Shown: positions 1 through 6,384 of the stretch, one piece after another | Numbering within the stretch: the stretch's first letter is position 1 | How the letters are laid out: the number at the start of each line of letters is the position of its first letter | Assembly (NCBI GenBank): GCA_023406915.1 | Contig: JAEXTR010000266.1 | Coordinates: 1 to 8,886 of the forward strand | Direction of reading: 5' to 3' | Source of the DNA: Bacteroidota bacterium | GTDB taxonomy: Bacteria; Bacteroidota; Ignavibacteria; Ignavibacteriales; Ignavibacteriaceae | DNA length: 8,886 nucleotides | Program-made: the position numbers and the translations under genes | The notes under the pieces: generated by a model | Databases searched by the model: none | The model's input: the letters and a program-made list of their open reading frames with translations, nothing else | What the model was told of the DNA's origin: nothing

Positions 1-1302
1 TTTGAACATATTAATGCATTTAACGCCACTTTCCCATTTCAGGGAAGCAATAGTCAGATCGGATTGCTGTCGGGAGCATGTATTGCGATCAAAGATGTCC
101 TCTCTTTTAAGGAAACAAACCTCACCTGCTCATCTGATATTCTTCGAAATTACGCTCCTCCCTATACCGCAACTTCTGCCCAAAGACTTCTCAATGCAGA
201 CGCTATCATTCTTGGAGCAACTAATTGTGACGAATTTGCGATGGGTTCATCCAACGAAACCTCAGCATCAGGCATAGTACTCAATCCCATTGATACATCA
301 AGAGTACCAGGTGGCTCCAGCGGTGGTTCTGCAGCAGCAGTGGCTGCATCTCTTTGCGATGCTGCACTCGGCACAGATACAGGCGGCTCTATCCGCCAGC
401 CTGCTTCATATTGTGGTATTTATGGATTAAGACCAACTTATTCGCGTGTCTCCCGATACGGGCTCACCGCTTTTGCATCTTCCTTCGATTCCATCGGTCC
501 CATGGCAAAAACAACAGAGGATATAGCCCTCGTTTTGCAGGCTATCGCCGGATTTGATCCCCTGGACTCAACTTCATCTTCCCTGCCGGTTCCGGAGTAT
601 GCAGCACTTCTTTATGATTGCGATAAAAAGTATAGAATCGGAATACCAAAAGAGTACTTCATAGATGGAATTCAGGGGGATATCCGGAAAAGGATAGAAG
701 AAGTTATTCAACTTCTGAAGGAACAGGGCCACGATATTATCAGTATATCGCTTCCGCATACTGAGTTTGCTACAGCAGCTTATTACATTCTCACAACCGC
801 TGAGGTTTCTTCAAATCTATCAAGGTATGATGGAGTGAAATATGGGCTCCGCGTTCAAAAAAGAGGTGGAATTAATGATATGTACAGCGATACCAGAGAA
901 TCTGGTTTTGGCAACGAAGTAAAAAGAAGGATAATGCTCGGTACGTACATTTTGTCAGCAGGCTATTACGACGCATATTATAGAAAAGCACAAAAAGTTC
1001 GCAGACTCGTTCAGAAAGACTTCCTGGATGCCTTCGCGGAGGTTGATCTCATCCTTACGCCAACTACACCTGAAACCGCATTCCGTCTTGGAGAGAAAGT
1101 ACAGAATCCATTATCAATGTATCTGAGTGATATCTTTACCACTCCCGTTAACCTTGGCGGGTTTCCCGCAATGAGTGTTCCAGTTGGTTTAGATTCAAAT
1201 AATATGCCCATTGGATTACAGCTCATAGCCAATCACTTCGGGGAGACTCAATTACTGCAGGTATCCTACCTGCTTGAGAACAATATTATAAAAGCTCTCT
1301 GA
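1..1302 (+). CDS. gatA: Asp-tRNA(Asn)/Glu-tRNA(Gln) amidotransferase subunit A, 5'-truncated by window edge
   Basis: This is the glutaminase/amidase subunit of GatCAB, which converts mischarged Glu-tRNA(Gln) and/or Asp-tRNA(Asn) to Gln-tRNA and Asn-tRNA using ammonia from glutamine. The frame is open from base 1, giving 433 visible residues; roughly 45-50 N-terminal residues should lie outside the window, since the family is about 480 long. The amidase-signature Ser-cisSer-Lys triad is visible: Lys31 in IAIKD (bases 91-93), the serine pair 106-107 in PGGSSGGSAAAVAA, and nucleophile Ser130 in GTDTGGSIRQP (bases 388-390). DEFAMGSSNE and the RYGLTAFASSFDSIGP stretch are GatA-specific. The TTG at 64 is internal, not the start. 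The segment before the catalytic Lys reads GLLSGACIAIKD, where the usual form is GPLAGIPIAIKD, so the conserved prolines are missing. No gatB or gatC is in the window. The gene converges on ribBA. Confidence 0.96.
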   Translation, partial: FEHINAFNATFPFQGSNSQIGLLSGACIAIKDVLSFKETNLTCSSDILRNYAPPYTATSAQRLLNADAIILGATNCDEFAMGSSNETSASGIVLNPIDTSRVPGGSSGGSAAAVAASLCDAALGTDTGGSIRQPASYCGIYGLRPTYSRVSRYGLTAFASSFDSIGPMAKTTEDIALVLQAIAGFDPLDSTSSSLPVPEYAALLYDCDKKYRIGIPKEYFIDGIQGDIRKRIEEVIQLLKEQGHDIISISLPHTEFATAAYYILTTAEVSSNLSRYDGVKYGLRVQKRGGINDMYSDTRESGFGNEVKRRIMLGTYILSAGYYDAYYRKAQKVRRLVQKDFLDAFAEVDLILTPTTPETAFRLGEKVQNPLSMYLSDIFTTPVNLGGFPAMSVPVGLDSNNMPIGLQLIANHFGETQLLQVSYLLENNIIKAL

Positions 1303-1315
1303 GATATTTCAGAGA
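1296..1315. terminator. Bidirectional hairpin spanning the gatA and ribBA stop codons
   Basis: TCTCTGA (1296-1302) and TCAGAGA (1309-1315) form a perfect 7-bp inverted repeat around the 6-base loop GATATT. The left arm contains the gatA stop TGA (1300-1302). The right arm contains, on the minus strand, the ribBA stop TGA (1309-1311). Leftward of the hairpin the minus-strand transcript continues GCTTTTATAATATT, a passable U-rich tail; rightward the plus strand continues TAGTCTTTCCCC, which is weaker. The position between convergent genes fits a shared intrinsic terminator. The stem is short and modest in GC, so efficiency is uncertain. Confidence 0.55.
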
Positions 1316-2523
1316 TAGTCTTTCCCCTCAAGGATCAAATGTCCAAGCTTATCTCTCTTGGTCTTTAAGTATCTGATATTACTCTCATTGGGTGATACCT
1401 CTATTGGCACCCGCTCAGTAATCTCCAGATCATACCCTTCAAGTCCAACAACCTTCTTAGGATTATTCGTGAGCAGCCTGATCTTTCGTACCCCTAAATC
1501 TAACAGGATCTGTGCGCCAATACCATAATCTCGTAAATCTGCCTTAAACCCAAGTTCTTCATTAGCCTCAACGGTGTCTCTGCCATGATCCTGAAGCTGA
1601 TACGCAAACAGCTTATTAGTTAGCCCAATACCACGTCCTTCCTGACGCATATAGACAATCACTCCAGAGTCAGAAGCACCAATAATCTCCAAAGCCTTAT
1701 TCAATTGATCGTGACAGTCACATCTCAGCGAATGGAATACATCACCTGTCAGGCATTCAGAATGAACCCTTACCAATACCGGTTTCTCAGGATGTATATC
1801 ACCCTTTACCAGCGCCAGATGTTCTTTGTCATCCTGGGGGTTCTTATATGATACCAGCTTAAACTCTCCAAATCGGGTTGGGAGTTTTACGTCAACCACA
1901 CGTTCTACATAACGCTCAGTTTTTATTCTGTAGTGAATTAGATCCCTGACCGTAAGTACCTTCATGTCAAATTTTACAGCAAGCTCCATTAACTCTGGTA
2001 TTCTTGCCATTTCACCATTATCCTTCAATATCTCACAAAGGATTCCGGCAGGATACAAACCAGCCAGTCGGCACAAATCAACCACAGCTTCGGTATGCCC
2101 GGCACGTCGCAGAACACCTTCTTCAAATGCTCTGAGCGGAAAAATGTGACCGGGCACCGCAAAGTCTTTTCTGGTAGCATCCTTATCGATCAGCATCTTG
2201 ATCGTTTTCGCTCTGTCAGATGCAGAGATTCCTGTCGTGGTCCCTTCAACCGCATCAACAGACACCGTGAACTGTGTCTGGTGAATCGCTGAATTGTCTT
2301 CGACCATTAATGGTATGTCGAGTTCATGTAACCGCTTTCCCGTCAAGGCAGCACAAACAAGTCCCCTGCCGTGTGTGATCATAAAATTGATCGCCTCAGG
2401 GGTTACAAATTCAGCAGCGCAAACGAAATCACCTTCATTCTCACGGTCCTCATCATCCACAACGATGATTGTCCGCCCAAGACGTATCTCTTCTAAAGCT
2501 TCTTCAACAGAGCATGTTTTCAT
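1309..2523 (-). CDS. ribBA: Bifunctional 3,4-dihydroxy-2-butanone 4-phosphate synthase / GTP cyclohydrolase II
   Basis: This cytosolic enzyme carries both entry reactions of riboflavin synthesis: ribulose 5-phosphate to 3,4-dihydroxy-2-butanone 4-phosphate plus formate, and GTP to the 2,5-diamino-pyrimidinone phosphate. The 404 residues match the usual fused RibBA length. The RibB domain (about 1-200) shows the acidic metal/substrate loop DDEDRENEGD at 23-32 and RAGHTEAVVDL at 140-150. The RibA domain (about 205-404) shows the zinc cysteines C257, C268 and C270 in VHSECLTGDVFHSLRCDC, the GTP-binding YMRQEGRGIGL at 291-301, RDYGIGAQIL at 331-340 and LLTNNPKK at 350-357. Both halves keep their key motifs, so both activities are expected. 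The ATG lies only 2 bases after the yajC stop and has no clear Shine-Dalgarno site, which suggests translation coupled to yajC. I see no FMN riboswitch upstream. Confidence 0.97.
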   Translation of the reverse strand: MKTCSVEEALEEIRLGRTIIVVDDEDRENEGDFVCAAEFVTPEAINFMITHGRGLVCAALTGKRLHELDIPLMVEDNSAIHQTQFTVSVDAVEGTTTGISASDRAKTIKMLIDKDATRKDFAVPGHIFPLRAFEEGVLRRAGHTEAVVDLCRLAGLYPAGILCEILKDNGEMARIPELMELAVKFDMKVLTVRDLIHYRIKTERYVERVVDVKLPTRFGEFKLVSYKNPQDDKEHLALVKGDIHPEKPVLVRVHSECLTGDVFHSLRCDCHDQLNKALEIIGASDSGVIVYMRQEGRGIGLTNKLFAYQLQDHGRDTVEANEELGFKADLRDYGIGAQILLDLGVRKIRLLTNNPKKVVGLEGYDLEITERVPIEVSPNESNIRYLKTKRDKLGHLILEGKDYL

Positions 2524-2525
2524 TG

Positions 2526-2843
2526 CTATTCGGATTTTTTCTTTTCAATTGATGCTATTGCAGATTTTTCCATTTTAACTTTTGTGTTATCACTGATCTG
2601 CACCCAAACAGTTTTGTCTTCAACACCGGTGATGACGCCATGGATTCCGGCACTGGTAACAACTTTATCACCTTTTTCAGCTGAATTGATGAGCTGTTCA
2701 CGCTCTTTCTGTCTTTTCTGCTGCGGACGGATAATCATGAAATAAAAGATTAAAAAGATACTGCCAAACATGATCAGTGTTCCAACCAATCCGCCGCCCT
2801 GATCCTGTCCAGGTGCGCCGCCCATCAAAAGCAAGAGTTCCAT
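2526..2843 (-). CDS. yajC: Sec translocon accessory subunit YajC
   Basis: YajC is a small inner-membrane protein that associates with SecDF and SecYEG and supports protein export. The 105-residue product has the standard architecture: a short Gly/Gln-rich N-terminus, one transmembrane helix at about 19-38, the family hallmark RPQQKRQKE at 39-47 directly after the helix, then a small cytosolic domain (KGDKVVTSAGIHGVITGV) and a charged tail. The ATG at 2841-2843 is supported by an AAGGA site 6 bases upstream. It sits 31 bases after tgt and 2 bases before ribBA. The tgt-yajC order is common in bacteria; here secDF does not follow, and ribBA takes that place. Confidence 0.95.
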   Translation of the reverse strand: MELLLLMGGAPGQDQGGGLVGTLIMFGSIFLIFYFMIIRPQQKRQKEREQLINSAEKGDKVVTSAGIHGVITGVEDKTVWVQISDNTKVKMEKSAIASIEKKKSE

Positions 2844-2849
2844 ACTGTT

Positions 2850-2854
2850 TCCTT
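2850..2854 (-). promoter_or_regulatory. Ribosome binding site of yajC
   Basis: On the minus strand AAGGA lies 6 bases before the yajC ATG. It is one of only two recognisable Shine-Dalgarno matches at sensible positions in the window (the other is before the dinB-like gene). It fixes the yajC start and shows that the organism uses SD-led initiation at least occasionally. Confidence 0.6.
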
Positions 2855-2874
2855 TTCTTGTGTTTAGTTAAAAA

Positions 2875-4005
2875 TTATAAATGTCTCGTAACCATCTTTA
2901 CGGTCTCTTCTTTCCATTCTGCAAAGGTACCGTCAAGAATATGCTTCCTTGCCTCCTGCAAGAGATGAACGTAAAAATAGAGATTGTGAATAGAGGCAAG
3001 CTCGAATACTAATAATTCCTTTGCAATAAACAGATGCCTGAGATATGCGCGTGAATAGTTTCTGCATGTGTAGCACCCGCAATCTTCATCCATAGGAGAA
3101 AAATCGTCTTTGTAACGGTTGTTTCTCATTGAGAGAATACCCTTTGAGGTAAAGATATAGGAGTTCCGTGCATTTCTTGTTGGCATAACACAGTCAAACA
3201 TATCACAACCGCGCTCTATTGCCTCAAGCATGTTTTCAGGTCTGCCAACCCCCATCAGATATCGGGGCTGATGCTCAGGCAGAAAATCAGTCACAAAATC
3301 AACCATCTCATACATCACTTCCGCCGGCTCACCAACAGCAAGACCTCCTATTGAGTAACCGTCAAAGCCAATACCTGTTAGATCACGTGCTGACTGCTCA
3401 CGCAAATCTTTATATACACTGCCCTGCACAATGCCAAACAGATACTGCTGATGACCATAAAGAGGAGTTGTCCTTTCAAATGCTTCTTTGTTCTCAGCCG
3501 CCCAAACAGAGGTGAGCTGTACAGCCTTTCTTGCATACTCATACGTACACGGGTATGGCGTGCATTCGTCAAGCGGCATCATGATATCACTCCCGATGCT
3601 CCTCTCAATTCCGATAACTTTTGCAGGAGTAAACACATGCTTAGAACCATCAATGTGAGATTTGAACTCAATACCGGTTCTTTTAATCTTCATCAGACTC
3701 GAAAGGCTGAAAACCTGAAACCCGCCACTATCGGTCAGTAATGGCTTCTTCCAGTTCATGAACTTATGAAGCCCGCCGGCTTTCTCGAGGATTTCAGTGC
3801 CTGGTCTTAAATACAGGTGGTAGGTATTGCCCAGGATGATTTGTGCCTTTATTTCATCAGATAAAACATCCTGATTAATAGCCTTCACAGTAGCCCTTGT
3901 CCCAACAGGCATAAATACAGGAGTTTCCACTGCTCCATGAGCTGTTTGTACTACTCCTGCACGGGCTTTTGTCTTGGTGTCTTTATGTAAAAGTGTATAA
4001 AACAA
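2875..4005 (-). CDS. tgt: Queuine/preQ1 tRNA-ribosyltransferase (TTG start proposed)
   Basis: Tgt exchanges guanine-34 of GUN-anticodon tRNAs (Asp, Asn, His, Tyr) for preQ1 in queuosine synthesis. The frame stays open to an ATG at 4164 (429 residues), but that start overlaps the upstream dinB-like gene by 79 bases and adds an unrelated hydrophobic N-terminus. A TTG at 4003-4005 gives 376 residues beginning MFYTLLHKDTKTKARAG, which lines up with the usual Tgt opening (MKFELL..d...ARrG). Numbered from there: general acid/base Asp92 in TDSGGFQVFS, GIVQGSVYKDLRE, GGLAVGEP, nucleophile Asp271 in MFDCVMPTRNARN, and a zinc site C309-x-C311-x2-C314 with His340 (SIHNLYF). No Shine-Dalgarno site precedes the TTG, so the identity is certain but the start is less so. 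It lies 31 bases upstream of yajC and 80 bases after the dinB-like gene. Confidence 0.93.
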   Translation of the reverse strand: MFYTLLHKDTKTKARAGVVQTAHGAVETPVFMPVGTRATVKAINQDVLSDEIKAQIILGNTYHLYLRPGTEILEKAGGLHKFMNWKKPLLTDSGGFQVFSLSSLMKIKRTGIEFKSHIDGSKHVFTPAKVIGIERSIGSDIMMPLDECTPYPCTYEYARKAVQLTSVWAAENKEAFERTTPLYGHQQYLFGIVQGSVYKDLREQSARDLTGIGFDGYSIGGLAVGEPAEVMYEMVDFVTDFLPEHQPRYLMGVGRPENMLEAIERGCDMFDCVMPTRNARNSYIFTSKGILSMRNNRYKDDFSPMDEDCGCYTCRNYSRAYLRHLFIAKELLVFELASIHNLYFYVHLLQEARKHILDGTFAEWKEETVKMVTRHL

Positions 4006-4074
4006 TAGGAATTCAAAAAAATACAGAATTGAAAGGTAATTAAAAATGGCGGGAAAAACGACAGACTTATTTAA

Positions 4075-4085
4075 CCCTCCTCCCC
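4075..4085 (-). other. Purine-rich Shine-Dalgarno-like tract without a matching start codon
   Basis: On the minus strand GGGGAGGAGGG begins immediately after the dinB-like stop codon. It contains a near-perfect anti-SD complement, yet no ATG, GTG or TTG follows at normal spacing, and the proposed tgt TTG is about 70 bases further on. It may be a chance purine run, a ribosome standby site, or half of a weak hairpin with the CCCGCC some 21 bases downstream. The 80-base gap (4006-4085) holds no other gene or clear promoter that I can support. Confidence 0.3.
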
Positions 4086-4571
4086 TTATTTGCGGTTCAA
4101 TAATACCTGTTTTTGGACATCGTACCAGTGGTGCAAGGCGTGTAACATGAAAAATTGCACCCATTCTTTCGCATTGAGAGTGCCAAATTTGGCATGCGAA
4201 GCCTGTCTGCTCTCAGGGTCACTATCCTTCTCACTAACTACACTGAGAATCGATTCAGCACTCATCTGTAATCCATCGATGAGCTCTTGTAATCTCTTGT
4301 TCTGTATTTGAATGAAACCGGCATCACTATCGGGCTGATATGCTTCATAAAAAGGATTTTTATCCTGTAAAATATCGGCAATGCGTAAAGCGAACATTTC
4401 CTGATACCGGACTATGTGGCAAAACTGTTCCCATGCAGACCATTTCTCATTAGAGTACCGTTTTTTTAGCAGTTCGTCTGGCTTACCCCTGAGAAAACTA
4501 TCAATAAAAGTAGCCTGCAGGCTGAAGAAATTGTGAAGGTTGGTTAAGAGCAAATTATTGGTATCAAACAT
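4086..4571 (-). CDS. DinB-like (DinB/YfiT four-helix) putative metal-dependent protein
   Basis: A 161-residue, probably all-alpha protein. It shows the DinB/YfiT superfamily pattern: a helix with KWSAWEQFCHIVRYQE (His52) and a late helix with LHALHHWYDV (His144, His147, His148). In the family three histidines, one on helix 2 and an HxxxH on a later helix, hold a divalent metal; His52 plus His144/His148 fit. Members include bacillithiol or mycothiol S-transferases and many uncharacterised proteins, so the reaction here is unknown. The ATG overlaps the end of the family 9 glycosyltransferase by 8 bases, which implies translational coupling. An AAGGA sits about 11 bases upstream of the ATG (4583-4587). 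The gene lies between an envelope glycosyltransferase and tgt. Family assignment is good; function is open. Confidence 0.8.
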   Translation of the reverse strand: MFDTNNLLLTNLHNFFSLQATFIDSFLRGKPDELLKKRYSNEKWSAWEQFCHIVRYQEMFALRIADILQDKNPFYEAYQPDSDAGFIQIQNKRLQELIDGLQMSAESILSVVSEKDSDPESRQASHAKFGTLNAKEWVQFFMLHALHHWYDVQKQVLLNRK

Positions 4572-5568
4572 GAATTTTTCTTTCCTTCCAGTCTTTCACA
4601 GCAGAATACAATTTCTCTGCGTTAATTCCCCTTGTACCGCTAAAATTACACAGCTTGGGATCACCGGGACAAAGACGGCTGCAATACTCATTTTCTGGCA
4701 TAACAAATGTGGCTGTATTACCCCGTGGTCCCCATAATGTAGGATGACACGCTGGCAATGGACAGAACACAGATAGGGTATCGACTTTTAATGCACCTGC
4801 CAAATGCATTGGGCCCGTTGATGCTGAAATAAGTAAATCGAATGCAGCAATGTGAATGATCAACTGTCGCAACCCATGGCTGAAATCAGGATAATGTATC
4901 CTCGGTATACCTCTGCACTCAACAGGAGTCTCATGATCAGTTACCATTACAGAAATCTCTGGATCATTGCTTAGCATAGAAAGAAACCTACCATATTCAG
5001 CAGGAGATACATTAGGTGCTGAATTTCCGCTGGTGCAGTGCACACCAATCAAAAACCTCTTCTGCTCAAGATAAGTCTCACGGATGTCCTTTCGTTGGCC
5101 GGTCTCATCCTCTGAAAGGAAAATCTCACTCGCATCAGATTCAGGTACAACCCCAAGTTTTCTTACCTGATCCAAGCAATAATCTGCCTCGCTTCTCAGT
5201 TGGTCATACTTCCGTCGGAATGAAGATTTTGTATTGGTAAGGAACTGATACAACTTGTGTCCTGATCCGATTCGCAACGGAATTCCGGCAGCAAACAGAG
5301 CCAGGGTGATTCTTTTATCAGGTAACGGCATAAGGCTGATATCGAAATGCCTTTCCCGCAGTCTTTTACCGAGAGAAGCAGATGATTCATCTTCCTGTAA
5401 TACAATTACCTCATCAATATGCGGATTATACCGGTAGATATCAGCTGTATAACTGCGTACCAATACCGAAACCGAGGCATCAGGAAATGCCCGCCTGATT
5501 TCTCTCGGCATCGCCGTGGTCAATGTCACATCACCAATCCGATCCTGACGGACTATCAGAACTTTCAC
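4564..5568 (-). CDS. Glycosyltransferase family 9 (heptosyltransferase-like), GTG start
   Basis: GT9 enzymes are GT-B-fold proteins at the cytoplasmic face of the inner membrane that typically transfer heptose from ADP-heptose to the LPS core. The frame is open to 5844, but the recognisable protein begins at a GTG (5566-5568) as MKVLIVRQDRIGDVTLTT, the canonical GT9 N-terminus with its RxDRIGD loop. This gives 334 residues, the usual length; upstream residues look unrelated and would cover the divergent methyltransferase. From the GTG: DRIGD at 9-13, IGVHCTSGN at 174-182 opening the nucleotide-sugar domain, and ASTGPMHLAGAL at 249-260, the donor-binding signature. A C-terminal YCSRLCPGDPKLC segment (C296, C300, C307) resembles the cysteine-bearing tail of other heptosyltransferases. 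It is the first gene of the leftward block. Donor and acceptor are not readable, so waaF or waaC is not assigned. Confidence 0.9.
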   Translation of the reverse strand: MKVLIVRQDRIGDVTLTTAMPREIRRAFPDASVSVLVRSYTADIYRYNPHIDEVIVLQEDESSASLGKRLRERHFDISLMPLPDKRITLALFAAGIPLRIGSGHKLYQFLTNTKSSFRRKYDQLRSEADYCLDQVRKLGVVPESDASEIFLSEDETGQRKDIRETYLEQKRFLIGVHCTSGNSAPNVSPAEYGRFLSMLSNDPEISVMVTDHETPVECRGIPRIHYPDFSHGLRQLIIHIAAFDLLISASTGPMHLAGALKVDTLSVFCPLPACHPTLWGPRGNTATFVMPENEYCSRLCPGDPKLCNFSGTRGINAEKLYSAVKDWKERKIHV

Positions 5569-5661
5569 TTTGCACGCTTTCTTTACTGTTCTCTGAACAA
5601 TTCTTTGCTTTAATTGAATCCTTTGAAACCGTATCTTGCAGAAGAAAAATACGAAAATACG
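5569..5661. promoter_or_regulatory. Divergent intergenic region, putative back-to-back promoters
   Basis: Ninety-three AT-rich bases separate the GTG of the leftward glycosyltransferase from the ATG of the rightward methyltransferase, so both promoters should lie here or inside the genes. A small inverted repeat, CAATT (5598-5602) with AATTG (5612-5616), lies near the middle. I found no pair of -35/-10 boxes, nor a Bacteroidota-type TTTG/TAnnTTTG pair, good enough to claim. The call rests on gene orientation. Confidence 0.35.
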
Positions 5662-6384
5662 ATGAGTTTTAATTACCTGGATCACTATAAAAAGGATGCG
5701 GAAGCATTCGATTACTTTGAAGAACGTACCGGCGCAACTGAACACGACGAGAGGCGCGTCCGCGAGTACATCCTCAGCAAAACACCTAAAGACAATTCCC
5801 CTATTCTTGATGTCGGTTGTGGCTCCGCGTGGGTAGCCAGACATTTTACAAACAGAGGAAGACCAGTTATATCTCTGGATATTTCACATATCAATACTGT
5901 GAAAGCGCTTAGCCTGGTTCCTTCCGATAAGCACTCAGCTGTAGTCGCAAACTCACTTAAACTCCCTTTTCCCGATAATTCCATAAGCACAATCATCGCG
6001 TCTGAAGTGATTGAACATATTGTCGAACCAGCAGAATTTATTAAAGAACTCTTCCGCGTTGTGAAGCCAGGTGGTGAGCTGATCATTACTACCCCTTACA
6101 AAGAAAGAATTCAGTACTGCCTCTGTATCCATTGTAATCAGAAAACTCCGCTACACGCCCATCTTCATTCATTCAGCGAACAAATGCTGACAGGATATTA
6201 TAACGGATCAGATCTACAATCCTGCTCCTACCATATCTTTGGGAACAAGGCGCTCATCTTTTTACGGACCTATACAGTTCTCAGAATTTTTCCCTTTTGG
6301 CTTTGGAAACTAACTGATGCACTCTTTAACAAATTGATCCCGAAAAAAGCACACATTCTGGTTAGATGGCAGAAAATATCATAA
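5662..6384 (+). CDS. Class I SAM-dependent methyltransferase (Methyltransf_11 type) with Cys/His insertion
   Basis: A 240-residue methyltransferase with a Rossmann core: motif I ILDVGCGSAWVARHF (48-62), an acidic ribose-binding residue Asp73 in VISLDIS, the motif II region ANSLKLPFPDNSISTIIASEVIEHI (split as NSLKLPFPDNS then ASEVIEHI, 97-120), and VVKPGGELIITTPY (133-146). After the core comes CLCIHCNQKTPLHAHLHSF: a CxCxxC (C153, C155, C158) followed by His165, His167 and His169, which could bind a metal. The last ~45 residues are hydrophobic and basic (FPFWLWKLTDALF), suggesting membrane association. The ATG at 5662 is preferred to an in-frame TTG at 5614, since homologous-looking sequence starts at MSFNYLDHY. 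Flanking glycosyltransferases suggest the substrate is a sugar or lipid-linked glycan. The stop overlaps that of the convergent family 4 glycosyltransferase. Confidence 0.87.
   Translation: MSFNYLDHYKKDAEAFDYFEERTGATEHDERRVREYILSKTPKDNSPILDVGCGSAWVARHFTNRGRPVISLDISHINTVKALSLVPSDKHSAVVANSLKLPFPDNSISTIIASEVIEHIVEPAEFIKELFRVVKPGGELIITTPYKERIQYCLCIHCNQKTPLHAHLHSFSEQMLTGYYNGSDLQSCSYHIFGNKALIFLRTYTVLRIFPFWLWKLTDALFNKLIPKKAHILVRWQKIS

Noticed and set aside
2..277. Open frame of 91 codons overlapping the gatA start region
   Set aside because: It lies in another frame of gatA, which has full amidase motifs here; its product has no recognisable domain.
2524..2530. FMN riboswitch expected upstream of ribBA
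   Set aside because: Only 2 bases separate ribBA from yajC, and no conserved RFN-type structure is visible upstream, so the gene is read as part of the operon.
3219..3741. Two rightward open frames antisense to tgt
   Set aside because: They overlap the conserved Tgt catalytic region completely and look like shadow frames; low-complexity Gln/His/Ser content.
4006..4164. Membrane-anchored N-terminal extension of Tgt
   Set aside because: It overlaps the dinB-like gene, is absent from the family, and a TTG at the expected position explains the start without it.
5598..5616. CAATT/AATTG inverted repeat as an operator in the divergent region
   Set aside because: Five-base arms in AT-rich DNA are expected by chance; no second copy or known regulator site supports it.
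5712..6086. Antisense open frame of 124 codons inside the methyltransferase
   Set aside because: It mirrors the conserved SAM-binding core on the opposite strand, is compositionally odd, and has no ribosome binding site or recognisable family.
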